Notes: generated by a model from the sequence alone, not told the origin. A stretch of DNA of 64,000 nt from Allolobophora icterica (GCA_963556255.1 OY744607.1:53332170-53396169), one strand, 5' to 3'; shown: positions 11,161-20,701, counted from the first letter of the stretch. Translations and numbers: made by a program.

Positions 11161-11223
11161 AAATACATATGCATACATACATGCACACACATACAAAGAT
11201 ACATACATACATACATACATACA

Positions 11224-11257
<34 letters not shown>

Positions 11258-11373
11258 CATACATACATACATACATACATACACATACATGCATACATTC
11301 ATATATACATACACACATAAATACATACATACATACATGCACACATACAAAGATATATACATACATACATACA
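11161..11373. repeat. (TACA)n microsatellite
   Basis: Imperfect (ATAC)n with interruptions across about 210 bp. It yields MYVCMYVC and IHTYIHTY frames in all phases, which are not genes. Confidence 0.9.
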
Positions 11374-11560
11374 TAGCGGGACCCTGGTCCTTTTAGGGCT
11401 TCCTATTGACCACTCACAGCATGATATAGCCTTCTAAACCCATGAATATCTTAATGTTTCAAACCTTTTCAGCATCATAGTGGCTATTTAAATTATATTT
11501 TCTTGTATATTGTCACGTTTGCTTTGTGGATCAATAAACTGATTGATTGATTGATAGTCA
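11374..11560 (+). mobile_element. LINE 3' end with (TTGA)n tail, copy 1
   Basis: AGCGGGACCCTGGTCCTTTT opens the copy and CAATAAACTGATTGATTGAT closes it. The same opening (AGCGGGACTTGACCCTTTTT) and AATAAA-TTGATTGA closing occur at 55730-55885, and a third tail ends at 42712. This is the pattern of a CR1/L2-like non-LTR retrotransposon 3' end; the family assignment is inference. Confidence 0.55.
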
Positions 11561-11865
11561 TTGGTTTTAATTGTTTAACTGTTTAATTGTTTAGTTTATT
11601 CTTTCAAAATAATTGTCTGTTTTTCTTTCACATTACTGGCGATGATAATACATACATGCACCATTTACCCCTGAAAAAGTAAGGTATAGATTGTCATATC
11701 CCATGACTGAGTGACTAAGTGACTGAGTGAGTGAGTGAATGAGTGATTGAGTGACTGACTGACTGACTGACTGACTGACTGACTGACTGATCGTCACACT
11801 GCATTTGCCAGCCAGAGTATATAAGACCAACATCATTGATTAGATGGCGTCTTAGACCAACTTAC

Positions 11866-12133
11866 AGTTACACTGCGTCTGCCAGATGGCGTCGCAGACA
11901 CCCCAGAGGGCGGATATGACGAAGAAGACAGCGAATAGGTGTGGGTCTGGAATCCAGACGAGAAGGAAGACCATCAGACCAAGATGGAGGATTGTTCCTA
12001 CGCCAACGATCGCTTCGCGGGCCACGTGACGCGCCACGTGACCGACGAGAACGGAAAAGATGGAGTTGGTCATGCCGAGGGTGATCATGTTGTACCCGAC
12101 GTACTGGATTCCAAGTGTACACGAAATGTACGA
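11866..12133 (-). CDS. UNC93A: UNC93A-like membrane protein, exon 4
   Basis: Acceptor CGTTGCAG| and donor T|GTAAGT bracket 268 bp in phase 0 to phase 1. The translation has the diagnostic UNC93 stretch SYISCTLGIQYVGYNMI (vertebrate SYVTCTLGIQFVGYVMI), a loop GHVARHV, then FAVFFVISALWGVCDAIWQT, nearly the same as LAVFFVFSGLWGVADAVWQT in vertebrates. It covers transmembrane helices 8-10. This exon alone makes the family assignment secure. A large Glu/Ser-type open frame through the neighbouring (GAA)n tract is unrelated. Confidence 0.92.
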
Positions 12134-12206
12134 CTGCAACGACGAACAACGACAAACGTCATCATTACTGGCCTCGTCATTATCATTATTCATTAATTCA
12201 TTCATA

Positions 12207-12452
12207 AGAAAAGAAGAAGAAGAAGAAGAAGAAGAAGAAGAAGAAGAAGAAGAAGAAGAAGAAGAAGAGGAAGAGGAAGAGGAAGAGGAAGAGGAAGAGG
12301 AAGAGGAAGAGGAAGAGGAAGAGGAGAAAGAAGAAGAGGAGGAGGAGGAGGAGGAGAAGAAGGAGAAGAAGAAGAAGAAGAAGAAGAAGAAAAAGAAGAA
12401 GAAGAAGAAGAAGAAGAAGAAGAAGAAGAAGAAGAAGAAGAAGGAGGAGAAG
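12207..12452. repeat. (GAA)n / (GAG)n microsatellite
   Basis: About 245 bp of GAA and GAGGAA triplets in UNC93A intron 3, only about 75 bp upstream of exon 4. It is polypurine/polypyrimidine and could form triplex DNA. Frames of poly-Glu, poly-Ser or poly-Phe here are artefacts. Confidence 0.95.
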
Positions 12453-12454
12453 GA

Positions 12455-12615
12455 GGTTCGCGATTTCATTTTCTTAGCCTCGGCATATACCAGGACAGAA
12501 ATTTGGTTCGAGATTTCTGCTCCACGTGCGCCCCCTAGCATACTCAGCTATTATCACTCCACTGCCCATGGCTGCCTCAGTGCTAGCTTAAGGGGCTGTT
12601 CTTCTTTTATGCTGG
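12455..12615. mobile_element. Rearranged SINE fragment
   Basis: It contains GAAATTTGGTTCGAGATTTCTGCTCCAC, as in the SINE at 53945-54220, joined to an inverted piece with ATTTTCTTAGCCTCGGCATAT. The copy is therefore a broken foldback of the same SINE family. Confidence 0.6.
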
Positions 12616-12751
12616 CGTAGGCAGAGCTTCTGCGAGGTACTTAAAAGACTCGACACACGCATACATGCATGCATACGTACACACATACTCATATACACAA
12701 ACACGCATACATACATACATATAGATACGAACATAGAAAGATGTAATAGAC

Positions 12752-12865
12752 CTTCGTGTAGTCGGAGTAGACAAATCCCTGTTCGAATCCGTTGAAGATT
12801 AGAAGCGGAACGAGAAGACGATATATCTTGTGTCTGACCAACAGCTGTAGGTTTCTCCAGGCTAA
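12752..12865 (-). CDS. UNC93A: UNC93A-like membrane protein, exon 3
   Basis: Acceptor TGTGTTGCAG| and donor AAG|GTCTAT enclose 114 bp (38 codons, phase 0 at both ends). The translation includes HKIYRLLVPLLIFNGFEQGF and ends YSDYTK. It corresponds to transmembrane helix 7 of UNC93A (LLILLPLYSGLQQGFLSSEYT in vertebrates) and continues directly into SYISCTLG of exon 4. The donor GTCTAT is weak at +3 to +5, but the protein junction is exactly the conserved one. Its 5' neighbour exon lies 27.3 kb away, across the Polinton. Confidence 0.88.
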
Positions 12866-13084
12866 CTGCAACACAAGGCAAGCTATAGGAGATTTACAGT
12901 ACATTACTCTACAGGTTAAAGAGTGATGAGGAAGACGAAATGGGGTTGGACGCCAGAGCGTCTCAGGGGATCGGATGTTGCAAGGGAGGGACGGTCGTTG
13001 CGTGCGAGGGATACCCTGTTCTAATCCCCTCTCCATGTCTCTTTTCATCTGTCTCCACTTGTGTGTTAAGCAGTCTTTGTGTCT

Positions 13085-13394
13085 TCTGCTCCATCCATCC
13101 ATCCATGCATCCATGAATGCATCCATGCATCCATTCATCCATGCATCCATGCATCCATCCATGCATCTATCTATCTATCTATGCATCCATCCATCCATCC
13201 ATCCATCCATCCATCCATCCATCCATCCATCCATCCATCCATCCATCCATCCATCCATCCATCCATCCATCCATCCATCCATCCATCCATCCATCCATCC
13301 ATCCATCCATCCATCCATCCATCCATCCATCCATCCATCCATCCATCCATCCATCCATCCATCCATCCATCCATCCATCCATCCATCCATCCAT
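13085..13394. repeat. (ATCC)n microsatellite
   Basis: About 310 bp of CATC/ATGC tetramers; from 13181 to 13394 it is an uninterrupted perfect (ATCC)n run. IHPSIHPS and MDGWMDGW frames are artefacts. Confidence 0.95.
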
Positions 13395-13579
13395 CTAACT
13401 TCACAAGTTTGTCTGTCAATCAGTCAGTCAGTCGGTCGGTCTGCATGTATGTATCTATGTACGTTTGTCTGTGTCGGTGCACCTCTCTGCCTCATCGCCT
13501 CTCTGCCTCTTGGCATCTCGGTCGTAACACCGTCGGATGTCTTTTCTTTGCTGCCGCCTCAGCCTCTGTTTCTATAGCA

Positions 13580-14335
13580 TCTCTCCAACAGCAGCTCTCT
13601 CAGCTTCTCTACCAACATCATCTCTCTACTTCTGTACCAACAGCATCTCTCTCAGCTTCTCTACCAACAACATCTCTCTCTTTCTGTACCAACAGCATCT
13701 CTCTCAGCTTCTCTACCAACAACATCTCTCAGCCTCTGTACCATCAACATCTCTCAGTCTCTGTACCAACAGCATCTCCATCAGCTTCTCTACCAACAGC
13801 ATCTCCCTCAGCCTAAGTACCAACAGCATCTCTCTCAGCCTAAGTACCAACAGCATCTCCCTCAGCTTCTCTACGAACAGCATCTCTCTCAGCCTAAGTA
13901 CCAACAGCATCTCTCTCAGCTTCTCTACCAACAGCATCTCTCAGTCTCTGTACCAACAGCATCTCTATCAGCTTCTCTACCAACAGCATCTCTCTCAGCC
14001 TAAGTACCAACAGCATCTTTCTCAGCCTAAGTACCAACAGCATCTCCCTCAGCTTCTTCTACCAACAGCATCTCTCTCAGTCTCTGTACCAACAGCATCT
14101 CTATCAGCTTCTCTACCAACAGCATCTCTCTCAGCCTAAGTACCAACAGCATCTCTCTCAGCTTCTCTACCAACAGCATCTCTCTCAGCCTCTGTACCAA
14201 CAGCATGTCTCTCAGCCTCTGTACCAACAGCATCTCTCTCAGCTTCTCTATCAACAACATCTCTCTCAGCCTCTGTACCAACAGCATCTCTCTCAGCCTC
14301 TGTACAAAATGCATCTCTCTCCGCCTCCGTCATTT
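13580..14335. repeat. 27-bp (and 24-bp) minisatellite, about 28 copies
   Basis: The unit starts CAACAGCATCTCTCTCAGC and alternates between TTCTCTAC and CTAAGTAC or CTCTGTAC endings. Length variants of 24 bp occur. A short outlying block at 14605-14682 shows the same unit after about 270 bp of other sequence. Encoded [13 protein letters not shown] repeats are not supported as protein. Confidence 0.9.
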
Positions 14336-14697
14336 TCCATCCACACGCCGATGCACAAAGGCGATCGATAGTACTGTCAGCAGCGTTGTCAGCCTCACTG
14401 ACACTGGCAGTTTGTCTTCGTCTATTGTTCTGTCACCCTGGATGCCACTCTGGATGTCGCTGTTCGTGTGTCTGTCTATATCAGTCTGTCTAACTATCTG
14501 TCAGTCTGATTCATGTCTGTCTGACGCACATGTAATTGAACATTTATATAGCGCCCTTTCAGGAGATGTCGTTTACGATGATCGCTCTAACACCAGTGTG
14601 TATACAAGTCTCTCAGCATCTCTCTAAGCCTCTGTACCAACATCATCTCTCTCAGTTTCTCTACCAACAGCATCTGTCACACATTAAAATTTATATA

Positions 14698-14816
14698 TTA
14701 ATCTATATACATCCTAGATACATACATACATACATACATACATACATACATACATACATACATACATACATACATACATACATACATACATACATACATA
14801 CATACATACATACATA
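14698..14816. repeat. (TACA)n microsatellite, left flank of the Polinton
   Basis: An almost perfect (ATAC)n run ends TACATA at 14816, where the Polinton terminal repeat begins. The same tetramer resumes immediately after the right end at 36297, so the element was probably inserted into this satellite. Confidence 0.9.
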
Positions 14817-14933
14817 AGTAGTACAAAAGGGGGCCCACTGGCCCAATTAGGTTAATTAGTAGATAATTAATTAACAGGTCATTAATTAATTAATAAAAAG
14901 TGCAAATGCCCATCACATGCTTCGTTCAGGAGC
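14817..14933 (+). repeat. Polinton left terminal inverted repeat
   Basis: Starting at AGTAGTACAAAAGGGGGC and ending TTCGTTCAGGAGC, these 117 bp match the reverse complement of 36183-36296 with scattered mismatches and small indels, including GGCCCAATTAGGTTAATTAG. Inside this point the two ends diverge into different GCA/GCT-rich stretches. Confidence 0.92.
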
Positions 14934-14965
14934 AGCACCAGCAGCATCGTTTCTGTATTCTACTT

Positions 14966-15233
14966 ATAGCGGAGTCATTCATTGATTAAAAAATGTATAT
15001 ATTGGTGAATATTGGTGAATATTGGTGAATAATGCATCCTAACTCCAGCCCATGCAAATAGGTAAGTTTCAAATGTCTATAAAACGTAAGGAATATAATA
15101 TAAAAATTTTCTGACCTGGCTTGGATTTGAACCTCGAACCTCTCAATCATCAGTCCAGCACGCTAACCACTAGACCACTGAGCACCATATACTCGCATTG
15201 ATAAATATCTGATCTAATTCAGGCAGGCAAACG
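14966..15233. repeat. Left copy of a duplicated block with a tRNA-like module in minus orientation
   Basis: The block starts GCGGAGTCATTCATTGATTA and continues through ATAATGCATCC and GCAAATAGGTAAGTTT, the same order as at 15919-16183. After these direct-repeat parts comes a tRNA-like module (15111-15188) read on the minus strand, while the right copy carries it on the plus strand. A GAATATTGGT trimer is inserted near 15002-15030. Confidence 0.8.
15111..15188 (-). repeat. tRNA-like module, minus orientation
   Basis: On the minus strand GGTCTAGTGGTTAGCGTGCT gives an A-box and GAGGTTCAAATCC a B-box at tRNA spacing. The acceptor and T stems do not pair, so it is a tRNA-derived sequence and not a working tRNA. 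A close copy in the opposite orientation lies at 16096-16173. The host SINE at 53945 is a relative. Confidence 0.65.
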
Positions 15234-15914
15234 TAGCCGCCTATAAATATTTTGGTTGAATGCCTGGTTGAATTAATGAAAATAATAGATGCATTGGATG
15301 GGAAGACTTCATTATATTAAAAATCGTTCACGCGAAGGCGTTCTAACGCATGGATAAGTCCGATTTTATTCATTGCGATTGCAACATATCGATGGTCAGA
15401 TGGCGCCTTTAGCAACTGCCCAACTACACGCTGGTAACGCAGCCAAATTTTCGCGCCTTTATCACGCCTCGTGGCATGAATTCTTGTCGTTGAATCATTG
15501 CTACTCGAAATGTTGTATAGAAGATTCAATACCTTCCGCATTTCCAGCGTTATTAAAAACACCGGCGATATGGACAAAATTGAGACGAACTTAAAGGCGA
15601 TTTGCGATGTGTTGCGTTCGCCTAAAGCAGCGAAAAGAAAGATTGTTACAGGTAAGATCGTTAAAAGACTCATGTATTGGTAAATTACTGCCTTCTAGGT
15701 CAAAATAAATAAACACGGTGGATTCGAATCCGCAGCCCTTCGCTCACAACTCACAAGGCAATGACATACAACAATACACCACGAATGTCATTGTGTTATG
15801 CAATAGTAGGTGCAGTTTGACGATATTGTGTAATAACAAAGATCATTAGCGTCGCCCTCTTTCTACACGGCAGATCTTTGTACTCGCCAGGCGGCGGTAC
15901 AACAGTGTACTCCT
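15234..15914. other. Polinton left arm, no supported gene
   Basis: Overlapping open frames of 118 codons (-, 15317-15673) and 61 codons (+, 15498-15683) exist, with no recognised domain. The plus strand has a strong splice-donor-like ACAG|GTAAGA near 15650, so part of this may be a captured exon. Around 15755-15805 GGCAATGACATACAAC and GAATGTCATTGTGTTATGC form a loose inverted pair. Confidence 0.35.
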
Positions 15915-15918
15915 TAGA

Positions 15919-16183
15919 GCGGAGTCATTCATTCATTAAAAAATGTATATAGCGTGTCGCGACGAAATAATGCATCCCAACTCCAGCCTAGGCAAATAGG
16001 TAAGTTTTCGAATGTCTATGAAACGTAAAGAGATATAATATAGATATGCTGTTACGTTTACCTGAATGAGATCGGATATTTATCAATGCGAGTATATGGT
16101 GCTCAGTGGTCTAGTGGTTAGCGTGCTGGACTGATGATTGAGAGGTTCGAGGTTCAAATCCCAGCCAGGTCAGAAAATTTTCA
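15919..16183. repeat. Right copy of the duplicated block with the tRNA-like module in plus orientation
   Basis: It is a direct repeat of 14966-15110 for its first 130 bp. The segment TACGTTTACCTGAATGAGAT through the tRNA-like module to GTCAGAAAATTTT is then the reverse complement of the corresponding left segment. Confidence 0.8.
16096..16173 (+). repeat. tRNA-like module, plus orientation
   Basis: It has the same A-box/B-box layout as 15111-15188 and differs from it by very few bases over about 78 bp. Box spacing would suit RNA polymerase III, but stem pairing is poor. Confidence 0.65.
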
Positions 16184-16209
16184 TATAATATCTACGTGTG
16201 TGTATTGCC

Positions 16210-18000
16210 TTGTTGTGTCAGGGGGTCGTCTACAGAAACCGCACGTTGATGCCTGCGTGTAACAGGGGTCGTCTCAAAATGGTCGAATCTATTCCGGTTT
16301 CTTTGAAAGTAACCTACGTCGATGGATGCCTGTTGCAGGGGTAGTCTAAAAACGGTAAAATATATTCCGGTTACATCAAAAGTAACCTACGTAGATTCTT
16401 GCCTATGTCAGGGATCGCCTCAAAATCGGCAAATATATTCCGGTTACATCAGAAGTAACCGCACGTTGATGCCTATTGCAGGGGTCGTCTAGAAATCGCC
16501 AATTCCGTTACGGTTACATCAGAAGTAACCGCATGTTGATGCCTGTTGGAGGGGTTGTCTACAAATCGGCAAATATATTCCGGTTTCATTCGAAGTAACC
16601 GCACGTTGATGCCTATTGCAGGGGTCGTTTAGAAATCGCCAATTCCGTTACGGTTACATCAGAAGTAACCGCACGTTGATGCCTATTGCAGGGGTCGTTT
16701 AGAAATCGCCAATTCCGTTACGGTTACATCAGAAGTAACCGCACGTTGATGCCTATTGCAGGGGTCGTCTACAAATCGCCAATTCTATTCCGGTTACATC
16801 AGAAGTAACCGCACGTTGATGTCTGTTGGAGGGGTCGTTTAGAAATCGCCAATTCTGTTACGGTTACATCAGAAGTAACCGCATGTTGATGCCTATTGCA
16901 CGGGTCGTCTAGAAATCGCCAATTCTGTTACGGTTACATCAGAAGTAACCGCACGTTGATGCCTATTGCAGGGGTCGTTTAGAAATCGCCAATTCTCTTA
17001 CGGTTACATCAGAAGTAACCGCATGTTGATGCCTGTTGGAGGGGTCGTTTAGAAATCGCCAATTCTGTTACGGTTACGTCAGAAGTAACCGCATGTTGAT
17101 GCCTATTGCAGAGGTCGTCTAGAAATCGCCAATTCTGTTACGGTTACATCAGAAGTAACCGCACGTTGATGCCTATTGCAGGGGTCGTTTAGAAATCGCC
17201 AATTCTCTTACGGTTACATCAGAAGTAACCGCATGTTGATGCCTGTTGGAGGGGTTGTCTACAAATCGGCAAATATATTCCGGTTACATCAGAAGTAACC
17301 GCATGTTGATGCCTATTGCAGGGGTCGTCTAGAAATCGCCAATTCTGTTACGGTTACATCAGAAGTAACCGCACGTTGATGCCTATTGCAGGGGTCGTTT
17401 AGAAATTGCCAATTCTCTTACGGTTACATCAGAAGTAACCGCATGTTGATGCCTGTTGGAGGGGTTGTCTACAAATCGGCAAATATATTCCGGTTACATC
17501 AGAAGTAACCGCATGTTGATGCCTATTGCAGGGGTCGTCTAGAAATCGCCAATTCTGTTACGGTTACATCAGAAGTAACCGCACGTTGATGCCTATTGCA
17601 GGGGTCGTCTACAAATCGCCAATTCTCTTACGGTTACATCAGAAGTAACCGCATGTTGATGCCTGTTGGAGGGGTTGTCTACAAATCGGCAAATATATTC
17701 CGGTTACATCAGAAGTAACCGCACGTTGATGCCTATTGCAGGGGTCGTCTACAAATCGCCAATTCCGTTACGGTTACATCAGAAGTAACCGCACGTTGAT
17801 GCCTATTGCAGGGGTCGTCTACAAATCGCCAATTCTGTTACGGTTACATCAGAAGTAACCGCACGTTGATGCCTATTGCAGGGGTCGTCTACAATTCGCC
17901 AATTCTGTTACGGTTACATCAGAAGTAACCGCACGTTGATGTCTGTTGGAGGGGTCGTCTACAAAACGTCGATTCGATTCCGGGTTCATTGAAAGAGACT
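16210..18000. repeat. 70-bp tandem array, about 25 units, each with the palindrome CGGTTAC-N7-GTAACCG
   Basis: From 16441 to 17981 the unit start CGGTTACATC recurs every 70 bp exactly, 23 times in register without any indel. Two or three diverged units of slightly different length precede it. Most units contain the 7-bp inverted repeat CGGTTAC/GTAACCG around a 7-base loop, then CACGTTGATGCC (or CATGTTGATGCC), GGGGTCGTCT, and either CAATTCTGTTA or CAAATATATTC. The CAAATATATTC type recurs near 17270, 17480 and 17690, at 210-bp spacing, a trimer superstructure. No frame is coded. It could be a protein-binding or replication array, or a satellite; the function is unknown. Confidence 0.9.
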
Positions 18001-18288
18001 TACGTGTGCATCAATGACAATGCCTGTCGTCAATCGACGCTCAGTATCATATTATCATTTATCCCACCAGCTAATAACTTTATGGGAAAAACATACATTA
18101 CTAGGATGTTATACGGCATCAAGACTATTTAGAACATATGTATAATGCAAATACGTGTGTGTAGGCCTGTATATAAATATATTTCAGACTTAGATTAGAA
18201 CTGCTGCGAGTAGCGTACAGATGCATACGGTTGCAACCCAAAATGCGCATAGCAATTGGCTAAATAAGAATTTAAATAAATGCTTCTC
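18001..18288. other. Spacer between the 70-bp array and the integrase remnant
   Basis: An AT-rich spacer with no supported frame. The 3' end of the minus-strand integrase reading frame lies at 18289. Confidence 0.4.
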
Positions 18289-19116
18289 TTATAACGTCAT
18301 CAAACTTTCATTATCAACCCATGAATTAAAGGATTCTGGGTACCCGAACCACTTTACGAAAGATTTCTTTCCACGTCTTCTTATGATCTTTTCGATCCTA
18401 TAGACTTCCTGAGTCGTCTTTTGTAATTCTTGCTCGTAAAATGATCCTTGAATGTCTTCTCCGTTGAAATCTGTTATCTTATAGGTCGGAGGATCTGTGT
18501 ATTGAATTTTTGTCACAGTAAAGATCTCTTCCGTCCAATTAGGCGTATAGCCCTTTCGAAGGTCTTCTTTTTCTTAGAAATCCTTACTTTATCGCCTATT
18601 GAAAATTTAGGTTTATGAGGTTGTTCTGGGTGCAAACCGCCATATAAATTCATCCACACAGCGCTTTCATTTGCTTTCATACTCGCTTTTATTGGAGTCA
18701 TTTTTATGGAAGAATGCCTAGTGCTGTTATAACGAGCAACCATATTTTCTAAAACATCGATATAATTCCTAGTCGAATTAGCTGTAAAATATTTAAACAT
18801 TCTCTCTTTCATAGTTCTATTCCATCGTTCGATAACGGATGATTTTTCTTCATTCTCAGTAGAGTATAACTGGAATCCAATTGTTTTCACGTCTTTATTA
18901 TAAAATTCTTTTCCTTTACCGACCCAGAGTTTCTCGGGTTTCCGTCCGCTACTGGAAAATATTTTGGTGAAAGCATCGAACACAGATTTTCCACTCTTAT
19001 CTTTTATCGGGACAAGCCACCCGTATTTTGAAAATATATCGATAACACCTAATAAATATTTAACGCCTTCGTTATATTTCGCGAAAGACTGCATGTCTAT
19101 GAGGTCTGCAGCCCAA
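18289..19116 (-). pseudogene. INT: Retroviral-type (rve/DDE) integrase of the Polinton, 5'-truncated and frameshifted
   Basis: Read on the minus strand, the remnant begins at the conserved WAADLIDM (first catalytic Asp) and continues LLGVIDIFSKYGWLVP, an RNase H-fold core with a later Glu in KSSVIERWNRTMKERM. The second catalytic position, normally DNG/DxGxEF, here reads GKGKEF, so it has changed. A frame shift near 18550-18570 separates the core from a 75-codon C-terminal part containing VYRIEKIIRRRGKKSFVKWF, a chromodomain-like module typical of Polinton integrases. All sequence N-terminal of the first catalytic Asp, including the zinc-binding HHCC region, is missing: a repeat with an ATTTATATAGCGCC end replaces it. 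Integrases join the element to host DNA; this one should be dead. Confidence 0.9.
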
Positions 19117-19218
19117 ATTTATTTATTTTATTTTATTTATCAGACATTTATATAGCGCCCCTTCAAGATATCTACTCAGAGGCGCTCTCTGCGTTAGATG
19201 TTAAAACAATGTCGTTAA
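19117..19218. mobile_element. Short interspersed repeat that truncates the integrase
   Basis: An A/T-rich (TTTA)n-like run leads to ACATTTATATAGCGCCCCTTC and AGAGGCGCTCTCTGCG. The phrase ATTTATATAGCGCC also closes repeats at 14540, 48420, 56860 and, as ATTTATAAAGCGCC, at 58927 and 60717. The insertion, or a deletion at its edge, removed the N-terminal part of the integrase gene. Confidence 0.6.
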
Positions 19219-19229
19219 GACCGAATGTG

Positions 19230-19886
19230 TTATGTAAGAAAAATACCATTAACGTAAACCTTCCTTTTTGTAAAATGTCGTGTTACCGGTTTATGTAATT
19301 CTTCAGCCAGTTGATCCGTCCATTTTGACGGAGATTTTGCACCCGGCTTTGAATCGGAAGTACCTAAACCCAAGCCAAGATTTGCCTTAACAGACAAAAT
19401 AGGTTTAACTATCGCTCTTTCAACGCGCTCACGTAATGTAGGATTATTTATATTATTTAATTCATTTACCATTACTCTGTCGGCGGAATTTCTAGCAGCG
19501 GTATCCGAAAACTGGTCATAAGCTAAATCGTGAGAGTATGCTGCTTTATCGACTCTGTCCACAGGCTGACTCCAGTCTTTGGGGGAGCCGTCAGGATTCA
19601 ATCTTAAATCTAATCTAGTTCCTGGTCCCGTAAACGAATGTCCTGGGAGATGCAATTCTCCAGGAAATTTTGACCACGGCAGTTTTAGATTCTTAGTAGC
19701 TGAATTTAAAGACCCAACTAGATCGCCTCCTGTTTTGGCAGCGGAAAGAAATCGAGTTTTAGTTTTTCCGCAGTCGGAACATACGGCTCTAATCATAGGT
19801 CTTTTATTTTTACTGATAATATTTTGAATATTTCTCGATTCGGTCTCTCTCTTGCACTTAACGCAATACATCTGTTCCATATACAT
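19230..19886 (-). CDS. Zinc-ribbon plus phospholipase A2-like virion protein, 218 aa
   Basis: The N-terminus holds CVKC (residues 8-11) and CSDCG (36-40), a four-Cys zinc ribbon. Residues 81-128 have the parvovirus-VP1/PLA2 layout: PGHSFTGPGTRLD (calcium-loop-like Gly-Pro-Gly) and then AAYSHDLAYDQF with the His-Asp pair of the PLA2 active site. Such PLA2 domains are known in parvoviruses and some Polinton/adintovirus elements, where they are thought to breach endosomal membranes. The gene faces away from the ATPase gene, with only 35 bp between the two start codons, so a shared divergent promoter is likely. The frame is intact. The fold assignment is from motif only. Confidence 0.75.
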   Translation of the reverse strand: MYMEQMYCVKCKRETESRNIQNIISKNKRPMIRAVCSDCGKTKTRFLSAAKTGGDLVGSLNSATKNLKLPWSKFPGELHLPGHSFTGPGTRLDLRLNPDGSPKDWSQPVDRVDKAAYSHDLAYDQFSDTAARNSADRVMVNELNNINNPTLRERVERAIVKPILSVKANLGLGLGTSDSKPGAKSPSKWTDQLAEELHKPVTRHFTKRKVYVNGIFLT

Positions 19887-19921
19887 TTTAATATAAAACT
19901 ATTTTTATAATTAAAAAAGAA
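19887..19921. promoter_or_regulatory. Divergent promoter between the PLA2-like and ATPase genes
   Basis: These 35 bp of nearly pure A/T (TTTTAATATAAAACTATTTT) separate two outward-facing ATGs. TATAAAA-like cores occur in both directions. Confidence 0.45.
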
Positions 19922-20701
19922 ATGGAAGTTAAAGATTTATCTTGGAACGACGAGACATCGAAAAGATTCAACAATCCGTTATTACCTAGAAGCATAAGGG
20001 GTCTGATCGTAGGGAAGTCTGGATGTGGTAAGACTACGCTATTATTAAATTTACTTTTGAATCCAGGATGGTTAGACTACGACAGCCTACAGGTTTTTGG
20101 AAGATCTCTCTTTCAACCAGAATATAAAATACTGAAAAAAGCATTCGAAGAAAAATTGCCTAAAGAAGCAATCGTCAATTTGTTTGGTTGTCAAGACGAG
20201 ATAGCCAGGTTAAATGTATCTCCAATATCAGTCGTTGAAGAAATGGCTAAAAGTATAGTTAAAAAATCTGATATGAACTGTCGATTCTTTGAAACTTCGG
20301 AAGAAGTCCCCGATCCGAGAGACTTGAGTGCCAAGCAGAACCTGATGATTTTCGACGACTTACAATTAGAAAAACAAAACAAATGCGAATCGTATTACAT
20401 CAGAGGAAGACATAGTAATGTTGATTGCTTTTACCTAGCCCAAAACTACTTCAAACTGCCTAGACAGACTATCAGAGAGAATGCAAACTTCATCTGTTTA
20501 TTTAGTCAAGACCTTAAAAATATTAATAATATATACAACGATCACGTAGGCGTAGATGATATGCCTAAAGACGAATTTGTAAAACTGTGTAAAACTGCAT
20601 GGGAGCGTCCCCACGGATTTGTAGTGATAGATTTAACCAGTAAAAAAAACAACGGCAAATATAGAAGTGGGTTAGATACATTTTATATGCCTTCAGCATA
20701 A
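19922..20701 (+). CDS. ATP: FtsK/HerA-type genome-packaging ATPase (A32-like), 259 aa
   Basis: The Walker A motif GKSGCGKTT is at residues 31-39 and the Walker B motif LMIFDDLQ at 141-148. The polar stretch FYLAQNYFKLPRQTI further on fits the sensor/arginine region of A32-like packaging ATPases. Family knowledge: these motors pump viral DNA into the capsid in Polintons, virophages, adintoviruses and NCLDVs. The length is typical. The frame is complete from the ATG behind an A/T-rich leader to TAA. It is followed after 34 bp by the penton-like gene in the same direction, so the two probably form a late morphogenesis block. Confidence 0.92.
   Translation: MEVKDLSWNDETSKRFNNPLLPRSIRGLIVGKSGCGKTTLLLNLLLNPGWLDYDSLQVFGRSLFQPEYKILKKAFEEKLPKEAIVNLFGCQDEIARLNVSPISVVEEMAKSIVKKSDMNCRFFETSEEVPDPRDLSAKQNLMIFDDLQLEKQNKCESYYIRGRHSNVDCFYLAQNYFKLPRQTIRENANFICLFSQDLKNINNIYNDHVGVDDMPKDEFVKLCKTAWERPHGFVVIDLTSKKNNGKYRSGLDTFYMPSA

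Noticed and set aside
12060..12620. Poly-Glu, poly-Lys and poly-Ser proteins of 186-229 codons
   Set aside because: Products of the (GAA)n/(GAG)n tract; only 11866-12133 on the minus strand is real coding sequence (UNC93A exon 4).
13079..14333. Long [16 protein letters not shown] and SLSTNSIS frames
   Set aside because: (ATCC)n and 27-bp minisatellite artefacts, in several frames at once.
15317..15673. 118-codon minus-strand ORF at the Polinton left arm
   Set aside because: No domain, no usual AT-rich leader, and an overlapping plus frame of equal quality. Noted only as unassigned.
15111..16173. Functional tRNA genes
   Set aside because: The A- and B-boxes are present but the acceptor and T stems do not pair. 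They are tRNA-derived repeats.
16210..18000. CRISPR array
   Set aside because: The units are contiguous 70-mers without unique spacers, there are no cas genes, and the host is a eukaryote.
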